DNA from: Taklimakanibacter sp021828105
GTDB taxonomy: Bacteria > Pseudomonadota > Alphaproteobacteria > Rhizobiales > Aestuariivirgaceae
Direction of reading: 5' to 3'
Assembly: GCA_021828105.1 (NCBI GenBank)
Contig: JAKATG010000007.1
Span: 124,001 to 188,000, forward strand
DNA length: 64,000 nucleotides
Position numbers and translations under genes: made by a program. The notes under the pieces are model-generated. The model did not search any database. It saw nothing but the letters and a program-made list of their open reading frames with translations, and was not told where the DNA came from. This document shows positions 57,783-64,000 of this stretch, piece after piece. Positions within the stretch are counted from its first letter, which is position 1; each line of letters starts with the position of its first letter.

Positions 57783-59060
57783 ATGCCGGCTTCCATCGAT
57801 GCGAAATCTTATTACCAGGCCTCTGCCCACCCTTTCCCCCCGCAACCTCGCCTAGAAGGCGAGGTCGAAGCCGATATTTGCGTTATCGGTGCCGGATTTA
57901 CCGGACTTTCCGCAGCCCTTGAGCTTGCCGAGGCGGGCTACAAGGTCATGGTCCTGGAAGCCCGCCAGGTCGGCTATGGCGCATCAGGACGCAATGGCGG
58001 ACAGATCTGCACCGGCTTCTCCCCCGGCCAGCAGCGCATCGAGGCGCAGCTCGGCAAGGAAGATGCGCTCAAATGTTTCGCCATCGCCGAGGAAGCCAAG
58101 AAGCTCATCGTCGAGCGCATCGCCAAATACAAGATCGATTGCGACCTCGAATGGGGCTACCTGCATGCGATACCCAAGCCCTCGCAATTCGAGGACTTGC
58201 GCGAATGGAAGGATGAATGGGACGCGCTCGGCTATACCGACACGCAAATCCTGAGCAAGGCCGAGCTCGAGGAGCGCCTCGGCACGACCATCTATCACGG
58301 CGCCTTGCGGGAAGGCGGCGCCGGTCATTTCCATCCGCTGAACTATTGCCTGGGACTGGCCAAGGCCGCGATGGCCGCCGGCGCGCAGATCTTCGAGAAC
58401 TCTGCCGTTCTCGATGTCGATCAGGGCCCCACTGTCACGGCGCGCACGGCGCACGGAAAAGTCCGCGCCAAATTCATGATCATCGGCTGCAATGCCTATA
58501 TCGGGCGGATGATACCTCAACTCTATGGCCGCATCATGCCGGTCACGAGCTATATCATCGCGACCGAGCCTCTGGGCGAGAACCGGGCGAAATCCTTGAT
58601 CCGAAACAATGACGCGGTCGCCAACACGAATTTCATCGTCGACTATTTCCGCCTGACCAAGGATACGCGCCTTCTCTTCGGCGGCCGCGCCAGCTATTCG
58701 ACGCTCGAGCCGCCCAATCTCGGCAAATATATGCGCCCGCGCATGCTATCGGTCTTCCCGCAGCTCAGCGACGTCAAGGTCGATCATGCCTGGGGCGGCT
58801 ATATCGCCATCACCTCCAACCGCATTCCCGATTGCGGCAGGCTCGCCCCCAACATCTACTATGCGCATGGCTATTCCGGCCAAGGCGTGGCGCTCGCCGG
58901 CATGTATGGAAAGCTGATGGCGGAATGCGTCAAGGGGCAGTCGGAGCGTTTCGATCTCCTGGCGCGCATCAAGCACTTGCCCTTCCCGGGCGGTCCGATC
59001 CGAACTCCCCTCCTCGTCGCGGCGATGCTGTTCTACCGGCTTCGTGATGCGCTCAGCTAG
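57783..59060 (+). CDS. puuB: FAD-dependent amine oxidoreductase (PuuB, gamma-glutamylputrescine oxidase-like)
   Basis: A 425-residue flavoprotein of the DadA/glycine-oxidase type. It has the FAD motif ICVIGAGFTGLSAALELAEAG, then LEARQVGYGASGRNGGQI, which is the PuuB-type signature, and the C-terminal ITSNRIPDCGRLAPNIYYAHGYSGQG region. It would oxidise the gamma-glutamylated amine made by the divergent PuuA. The start at 57783 (PASIDAKSYY) fits the family; a TTG at 57744 would add 13 residues that have no support. Its last four bases overlap the racemase gene on the other strand. Confidence 0.88.
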   Translation: MPASIDAKSYYQASAHPFPPQPRLEGEVEADICVIGAGFTGLSAALELAEAGYKVMVLEARQVGYGASGRNGGQICTGFSPGQQRIEAQLGKEDALKCFAIAEEAKKLIVERIAKYKIDCDLEWGYLHAIPKPSQFEDLREWKDEWDALGYTDTQILSKAELEERLGTTIYHGALREGGAGHFHPLNYCLGLAKAAMAAGAQIFENSAVLDVDQGPTVTARTAHGKVRAKFMIIGCNAYIGRMIPQLYGRIMPVTSYIIATEPLGENRAKSLIRNNDAVANTNFIVDYFRLTKDTRLLFGGRASYSTLEPPNLGKYMRPRMLSVFPQLSDVKVDHAWGGYIAITSNRIPDCGRLAPNIYYAHGYSGQGVALAGMYGKLMAECVKGQSERFDLLARIKHLPFPGGPIRTPLLVAAMLFYRLRDALS

Positions 59061-59812
59061 CGCGGTGCGTAGGCGGCCGTAATCCCCCGATAGGTCTTGG
59101 GCAGCGGGAAAGCGAGATCGCCGCGCTTGCTCGTCCGCAAGCCGAGGCCCACCAGCGCCTCGGCGAATTTCACGGCCGCGGCGACACCGTCGATGACCGG
59201 GATCTGCAACTGATCCTCGAGATAGCGCGTGAGATCGGCCATGCCGGCGCAGCCGAGCACGATGGCGCCGGAACTGTCTTCGGCCACCGCCTTCTCACAT
59301 TCGGCGAGGATGCGCGAGCGCGCGGTCGAGGTCGGATCTTCGAGCTCGAGAACCGGTATGCCCACCGCGCGCACCCGCCGGCAATGCTGGGTCATGCCAT
59401 AGTTACGGACCAGATGCTCGGCGATGATCTGCGTACGCTCGAGCGTCGTGACGATGGAGAAGCCGGTGGCGATGAAGCTCGCGGCATGCATCGCCGCCTC
59501 GGCGATGCCGAGCACCGGCGCCGTCGTGAACTCGCGCGCCGCAAGCAGGCCCGGATCGCCGAAACAGGCGATCACATAGGCATCGGCATCGGGATGATCT
59601 CTAATCGCCTCGATCAGGCCGATGACGCTGATCGCCTCGTCATAATGCCCCTCGATCGAGGCAGCACCCGATTTCGATGTCGCCGCCGATATCTCGGTCA
59701 TCGGCGATGCCACGCGCCGCGCCGCATCGGCGATCGTCTCGGTCATAGCTTCGGTCGTATTCGGGTTGATCACCCGGATGCGCGTCTTGTGGGGCCGTCC
59801 TGCGTCCATCAT
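59057..59812 (-). CDS. Asp/Glu/hydantoin racemase-family protein
   Basis: A 251-residue protein of the Asp/Glu racemase superfamily. It has IRVINPNTTEAMTETI, typical of hydantoin racemases, and the two catalytic cysteines in AYVIACFGDPGL and AIVLGCAGMADL. It overlaps the stop of the ABC ATPase by four bases (ATGA) and is therefore the last gene of the peptide-type ABC operon, after the amidohydrolase. Allantoin/hydantoin racemases or maleate isomerase-like functions are possible; a cyclic ureide or amide substrate fits the amidohydrolase. Confidence 0.88.
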   Translation of the reverse strand: MMDAGRPHKTRIRVINPNTTEAMTETIADAARRVASPMTEISAATSKSGAASIEGHYDEAISVIGLIEAIRDHPDADAYVIACFGDPGLLAAREFTTAPVLGIAEAAMHAASFIATGFSIVTTLERTQIIAEHLVRNYGMTQHCRRVRAVGIPVLELEDPTSTARSRILAECEKAVAEDSSGAIVLGCAGMADLTRYLEDQLQIPVIDGVAAAVKFAEALVGLGLRTSKRGDLAFPLPKTYRGITAAYAPR

Positions 59813-60789
59813 GAAACCTGAGCTTGTGCAACATGGTGACAACGAACCGTTGAGGCCGCGACCAGCGACGGATCGGGCGCCATCGTCCGGCACTCGTGCG
59901 AAGCCAGCGGACAGCGCGGATGATAGGTGCAACCGGGTGGCGGGCTGATCGGGCTCGGCAGATCGACGGCGACGGGCACACGCTCGCGATCGGGATGGAG
60001 AAGGTCAGGCACCGAGCCCAAGAGAAACTTCGTATAAGGGTGTTTGGGGCGATCGAATATCTCGTCGGCCGGCGCCTCCTCGACAATGCGGCCGAGATAC
60101 ATCACCGCCACCCGGTCCGACACATGGCGCACGGCCGACAGATTATGGCTGATGAACAGATAAGTGAGGCCGAGATCGTTCTGCAGATCGGCAAGCAGGT
60201 TCAGGATCTGCGCCTGGACCGACACATCGAGCGCCGAGGTCGGCTCGTCGCAGACCAGGAATTCAGGCTCGGCCGCAAGCGCCCGGGCAATGGAGATGCG
60301 CTGGCGCTGGCCGCCGGAGAATTCATGCGGATAGCGTCCGGCGTCGCGGCTGCCGAGGCCGACCGTGTCGAGGAGCTTATGCATGCGCCGTTCGGTGCCC
60401 TTGCGGCTGTCGCTAAGACCGAGCTCGCGGATCGGCTCGGCGATGATGTCGCCCACCCGCCAGCGCGGATTGAGGCTGGCAATGGGATCCTGGAAGATCA
60501 TCTGCGTGCGCAAGCGGCCTTTGCGGCCGCGTCCGGCTGCGAAATCGAACCTGCCGCGCGTCGGGGCCTGGAGGCCGACCACCATGCGCGCGACCGTCGA
60601 TTTGCCGCAGCCGGACTCGCCGACGATGGAGAAGGTCGTGCCACGCGGAATCTCGAAGGAGATGCCATCCACGGCCTTCACCATGCGCGACGGTCTGCCG
60701 AACACCGTGTGGTCGAGCCAGGATTGCGGCAGATGAAACCAGCAAGCGATGTCAGTGGCTTTGAGAGCGGGCTGTTCACAAGCGGACAT
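59809..60789 (-). CDS. ABC ATPase, dipeptide/oligopeptide DppF type
   Basis: A 326-residue ATPase. It has Walker A GESGCGKSTVARMVVGL, signature FSGGQRQRISIARAL, Walker B LVCDEPTSALD and the C-terminal oligopeptide domain (GCTYHPRCPLASHECR) with cysteines that bind an iron-sulfur cluster in some relatives. The start at 60789 overlaps the stop of the DppD-type gene by 14 bases. It pairs with that ATPase and the permease at 63030. Confidence 0.9.
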   Translation of the reverse strand: MSACEQPALKATDIACWFHLPQSWLDHTVFGRPSRMVKAVDGISFEIPRGTTFSIVGESGCGKSTVARMVVGLQAPTRGRFDFAAGRGRKGRLRTQMIFQDPIASLNPRWRVGDIIAEPIRELGLSDSRKGTERRMHKLLDTVGLGSRDAGRYPHEFSGGQRQRISIARALAAEPEFLVCDEPTSALDVSVQAQILNLLADLQNDLGLTYLFISHNLSAVRHVSDRVAVMYLGRIVEEAPADEIFDRPKHPYTKFLLGSVPDLLHPDRERVPVAVDLPSPISPPPGCTYHPRCPLASHECRTMAPDPSLVAASTVRCHHVAQAQVS

Positions 60790-61810
60790 GTGCCACCTCC
60801 CGTTCCAAGTGCCAGCATGCGGCCTGGCTCGCACCAGCGGCCATCAAGGGCGGCCGCTCGCTGCGGCATTGCTCGTTGGCAAGACGGCAGCGCGGATGAA
60901 AGGCGCATCCCGACGGCATCGCATTCAAACGGGGCATTGCGCCGTCGATCTGGGTGAGACGTTCGCAGCGCTCCGTCAGGCTCGGGATCGAGCCGATGAG
61001 GCCTTTCGTATAAGGATGCCGCGGATCGCGGATGATCGCGGCGACCGGTCCCAGCTCGACGATACGGCCGGCATACATGACGGCGACACGGTCCGCGGTC
61101 TCGGCGATGACGCCCATGTCATGGGTGATCAGCATCATGGCGGTGCCGCGGTCGCGGCACACCCGCTTCAGCAAGGCCGTGATCTGCGCCTGGATCGACA
61201 CATCGAGCGCCGTCGTCGGCTCATCGGCGATGACGAGCTCGGGCTCGGCGCACAAGGCCAAAGCGATGACCACGCGCTGGCGCATGCCGCCCGAGAACTG
61301 GTGCGGATATTGGCCGATCCGGAGCTCGGGCGATGGAATGCCAACCTCCTGCAGCAAGGTGATGGCGCGCTGGGCGGCCTCGGTGCGCGACAAGGGCAGA
61401 TGCACGCGCATAGTCTCGACGAGTTGGTCGCCGACCGTCAACAGCGGATTGAGCGAGGTGAGCGGATCCTGGAAGATCGCGCCGATGGTGCGGCCGCGCA
61501 GCTTCTGCATCTCGCGCATGGGCAGCCGGTCGATCCGCCGTCCGGAGACATAGATCTCGCCTGCGGCGATCCGGCCTGAGGATTCGAGGAGACCGATGAC
61601 CGCCGCGCCCGTCAGGGATTTGCCGGCGCCCGATTCACCGACAACGCCCAAGATCTCGCCGCGCCCGATCGAGAGATCGATGCCGCGGATCGCGGTCAGG
61701 ACACCGCGCCGCGTCGGGAACTCGACGACGAGATTGCGGATATCGAGGACCGGACCGGTAAAGGGAGCCTGAACCGGCGCTTCGATCGATATGGCGCTTT
61801 GGGCGGTCAC
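60776..61810 (-). CDS. ABC ATPase, dipeptide/oligopeptide DppD type
   Basis: A 344-residue ATPase with Walker A GESGAGKSLTGAAVIGL, where a leucine follows the GKS as in many DppD proteins, signature FSGGMRQRVVIALAL, Walker B VIADEPTTALD and a C-terminal cysteine-containing oligopeptide domain (GCAFHPRCRLANEQCR). It starts three bases after the amidohydrolase stop. Confidence 0.9.
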   Translation of the reverse strand: MTAQSAISIEAPVQAPFTGPVLDIRNLVVEFPTRRGVLTAIRGIDLSIGRGEILGVVGESGAGKSLTGAAVIGLLESSGRIAAGEIYVSGRRIDRLPMREMQKLRGRTIGAIFQDPLTSLNPLLTVGDQLVETMRVHLPLSRTEAAQRAITLLQEVGIPSPELRIGQYPHQFSGGMRQRVVIALALCAEPELVIADEPTTALDVSIQAQITALLKRVCRDRGTAMMLITHDMGVIAETADRVAVMYAGRIVELGPVAAIIRDPRHPYTKGLIGSIPSLTERCERLTQIDGAMPRLNAMPSGCAFHPRCRLANEQCRSERPPLMAAGASQAACWHLEREVAHVRL

Positions 61811-61813
61811 GTC

Positions 61814-63010
61814 TCAGTTCACCTCGAAGGGCAAGGCGCCGTCGCGGCTCACAACCTGGCCGCGCTTCATGACCAGGCGCCGCGGCCGGCATGAGGCAAC
61901 GGCCTCGGCCAGCGCTTCGCCGTCGACCAACATGAGGTCGGCGATATTGCCGGCAGCCAGGCCATAACCCTTGATGTCCATGACCTTGGCGCCGCCCACC
62001 GTCACCACATCGAAGATGCGCCTGATGTCGCGGTCGCGGCTCAGATAGTTGCGTTCGCCCAGATACATCACGCGCTCCAGCATGTCGCCCGAGCCCCAGG
62101 GATGCCAGCAGTCGCGGATGCCGTCCGAGCCCGAGCACACGGTCACGCCGGCGTCGAGCGTGCGGATGAGCGGCGGACACGGCCAGCCCGACGGCCCCGT
62201 CGTCATCACCGCGATCCCGGCCTTGGCGAGATCCTCCAGCATGCGGCCGACCACGAGATAATCGCCATGGCCGAGGCAGAAGGCATGGCTGACCGTCACC
62301 TTGCCGTTGAGGCCCTGCGCCTTCGTGCGCTCGACGATCATGCCCATGGTGAAGAGGCCGAGCTCGCCCGGCTCATGCAGATGGATGTCGATTGGCTTGC
62401 CATGCTTCTCGGCAAGCTTGAAGACCGTGTCGAGATGGCCTTTCGGATCCTTGTCCATCGATGAGGGATCGAGGCCGCCCACCACCTCGGCGCCCATCGC
62501 CAGGGCCTTGTCCATCAGCTCCACCGTGCCCGGCCTGATCATCATGCCGGACTGCGGAAAGGCGACGATCTCGATATCGATGAAGGGCGCATATTTCTCG
62601 CGCGTCGCCATGACGCCCTCGACGCCTTTCAGGCCATGCACCGTGTCGATATCGACATGGCTGCGGATATGGGTGGTGCCGCGCGCGACCGAGATCGCCA
62701 CCTGGCGGGCCGACTGGCGCGCCGGGTCGAGGCCAAGCTTCGTCTTCATCTCGCGCTCGTTGGTGATCTTGTCGATGAGCGTGTAGCCGACGTCATTGAC
62801 GTTCCACTTCATGCCGAAGAGCGTCTTGTCGAGATGGGTGTGGGCTTCGATCAGGCCGGGCAGCAGGATGGCGCCGGCGCCGTCGATCACCTCGGCACTC
62901 GCCCCTGCACCGGCCGCGCCGATCGCGGCAATGCGGTCGCCGCTGATGGTGATGTCGGTCGCCGTCTCGCCCCAGGGACGGACATTTTTGAGGATCGTCT
63001 TCTTGGTCAC
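61814..63010 (-). CDS. amidohydrolase, cytosine deaminase-like
   Basis: A 398-residue metal-dependent hydrolase of the amidohydrolase superfamily. The first metal site is LLPGLIEAHTHLDKTLFG, followed by HIRSHVDID, PIDIHLHEPGE, VTVSHAFCLG and VTVCSGSDGIRDCW, which carries the catalytic aspartate. This is the arrangement of cytosine deaminase-like enzymes, which act on cyclic amides and amidines. It lies inside the peptide-type ABC operon, between permease and ATPases, which implies that the transported compound is hydrolysed by it. Confidence 0.9.
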   Translation of the reverse strand: MTKKTILKNVRPWGETATDITISGDRIAAIGAAGAGASAEVIDGAGAILLPGLIEAHTHLDKTLFGMKWNVNDVGYTLIDKITNEREMKTKLGLDPARQSARQVAISVARGTTHIRSHVDIDTVHGLKGVEGVMATREKYAPFIDIEIVAFPQSGMMIRPGTVELMDKALAMGAEVVGGLDPSSMDKDPKGHLDTVFKLAEKHGKPIDIHLHEPGELGLFTMGMIVERTKAQGLNGKVTVSHAFCLGHGDYLVVGRMLEDLAKAGIAVMTTGPSGWPCPPLIRTLDAGVTVCSGSDGIRDCWHPWGSGDMLERVMYLGERNYLSRDRDIRRIFDVVTVGGAKVMDIKGYGLAAGNIADLMLVDGEALAEAVASCRPRRLVMKRGQVVSRDGALPFEVN

Positions 63011-63029
63011 GTGAACACCTTTCGCGAAA

Positions 63030-63986
63030 TCATTGCAGCTTGGGATTGAGAGCGTCGCGCAGCCAGTCGCCGAGCAGGTTGACGGCCAGGATGATGAGGC
63101 CGAGCTGGAAGGCCGGGAACAGCACCACCCACCAGCTGCCGGAGAAGAAATACTGGTTGCCGATGCGGATCAGCGTGCCGAGCGAGGGCTGGGTCACCGG
63201 CATGCCGACGCCGAGGAACGACAGCGTCGCCTCGGCGAGGATGGCGAGGCCGAGATTGAGGGTCGCGGTGACGAGCACCGGCGTCATCACATTGGGCAGG
63301 ATATGGGTCAGGAGAATGCGGGGCGTGCGCACTTCGAGGATGCGGGCGGCGAGCACATATTCCTTGCGCGCCTCGACCATGGCGGAGGCCCTGACGATGC
63401 GCGCATACTGCACCCAGGAGGTGATGGCGATCGAGGCGGTGAGGATGACCGGCGCGAAAGCATCGCGCAGGTTGACCGGCAGCAATTCCCGGAACACGGC
63501 GCTGACCAGGATCGCCACCAGCAAGGTCGGGATCGACAATACGAAGTCGCCGACGCGCATCAGGAGATTGTCGACATGGCCTCCGGCGAAACCGCAGATC
63601 AAGCCGACCGCGATGCCGATCGCCATGGAGGCGATGACGCTGGCGAAGCCGATCAGCAAGGAGATGCGCGAGCCGTAGAGGATCGCCGACAGTACGTCCC
63701 GGCCCTGCACGTCGGTGCCGAGAAGATAGGGCCAAGCGCCGCCTTCGTTCCAGATCGGCGGCAGCTCCGCCTGGTCGAGGAAGAGCTGGGTCAGGTCGTA
63801 AGGGTTCTGCACCGCGATCAAAGGCGCCAGAAAGGCCGTCAGCGCGACGATCAGAAGGACCAGCGCCGAAGCGACCGCCATCGGCGTCCCCCGGAAGCTG
63901 TAAGCGAGATCGCTGTCCCAGGCCTCGCTCAGGCGCCGGCGCCACTCTGCCAGGCGGCCGGCCTGGCCTGCTTCGTCAATGTGCAT
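63030..63986 (-). CDS. ABC permease, DppC/OppC type
   Basis: A 318-residue membrane protein with an N-terminal helix followed by the conserved YLLGTDVQGRDVLSAILYGSRISLLIGF region and the coupling motif RASAMVEARKEYVLAARI. It is the second permease of a peptide-type importer; its DppB-type partner and the binding protein should lie to the right of the window, since the operon runs right to left. The ATG at 63986 lies 14 bases from the window edge. Confidence 0.9.
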   Translation of the reverse strand: MHIDEAGQAGRLAEWRRRLSEAWDSDLAYSFRGTPMAVASALVLLIVALTAFLAPLIAVQNPYDLTQLFLDQAELPPIWNEGGAWPYLLGTDVQGRDVLSAILYGSRISLLIGFASVIASMAIGIAVGLICGFAGGHVDNLLMRVGDFVLSIPTLLVAILVSAVFRELLPVNLRDAFAPVILTASIAITSWVQYARIVRASAMVEARKEYVLAARILEVRTPRILLTHILPNVMTPVLVTATLNLGLAILAEATLSFLGVGMPVTQPSLGTLIRIGNQYFFSGSWWVVLFPAFQLGLIILAVNLLGDWLRDALNPKLQ

Positions 63987-64000
63987 GATAGCCTCGCGCC

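Noticed and set aside
1..64000. CRISPR arrays, tRNA or rRNA genes, insertion sequences, phage genes
   Set aside because: I looked for regularly spaced direct repeats, cloverleaf sequences, transposase or integrase motifs and saw none. A dedicated tRNA and IS search would be decisive.

Overview
The window is high-GC bacterial chromosome, densely packed with genes on both strands. It has many ATGA/GTGA stop-start overlaps and no rRNA, tRNA, CRISPR or insertion sequence that I could see. The protein types point to an alphaproteobacterium of the Hyphomicrobiales (Rhizobiales): the Mesorhizobium-type vitamin B6 degradation enzymes, corrinoid/DUF1638 pair, SoeABC-like oxidoreductase, betaine-homocysteine methyltransferase and a RIME-like intergenic inverted repeat. 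Genus-level placement is not possible from the sequence alone.

Region A (1-12836) is the most distinctive part. Four enzymes match, from memory of the characterised Mesorhizobium loti proteins, the aerobic vitamin B6 degradation pathway: FHMPC dehydrogenase (3949-4875), 4-pyridoxolactonase (10087-10893), pyridoxamine-pyruvate aminotransferase (10904-12079) and pyridoxal 4-dehydrogenase (12090-12836). Between and before them lie two complete ABC importers. One is NMT1/THI5/Tau-like (611-3291); the other is of the BMP/nucleoside type with two permeases (5377-10064). A RidA enamine deaminase and a GST-like protein are also present. The likely reading is a B6 salvage-for-carbon-and-nitrogen locus with its own uptake systems. 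The ring-opening enzymes are not in the window and may lie left of base 1.

Region B (12844-23225) holds a corrinoid protein with DUF1638, a class V aminotransferase-like protein, a duplicated WPW-motif membrane protein, a PQQ-type sugar dehydrogenase, and an operon of a sugar-type ABC importer ending in a class III aminotransferase. A divergent ROK regulator (23343-24521) faces that operon. Region C (24573-29408) is mixed: an MmyB-like regulator, a VOC protein, a GT8 glycosyltransferase, a homocysteine methyltransferase behind an ArsR/SahR-like palindrome, a metallo-hydrolase and an orphan ParS/Xre antitoxin-like gene.

Region D (29420-51848) is rich in sulfur genes: a SoeABC-type cytoplasmic molybdoenzyme, a divergent MocR regulator, alanine dehydrogenase, two tandem arylsulfatases, a Stf0 sulfotransferase, sulfoacetaldehyde acetyltransferase (Xsc) and acetate kinase. 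Together these could take a C2 sulfonate such as taurine to acetyl phosphate and sulfite, turn acetyl phosphate into acetate and ATP, oxidise sulfite, and recycle alanine to pyruvate. Extensin-like, DMT transporter, iron-sulfur-flavoprotein-like and LrgAB genes are interspersed.

Region E (51995-63986) has a TAXI-type binding protein followed by a membrane-anchored repeat protein, a RIME-like repeat, an L,D-transpeptidase, a divergent PuuA/PuuB-like polyamine pair, and a peptide-type ABC system with an amidohydrolase and an Asp/Glu/hydantoin racemase-like protein. That last operon runs off the right edge.
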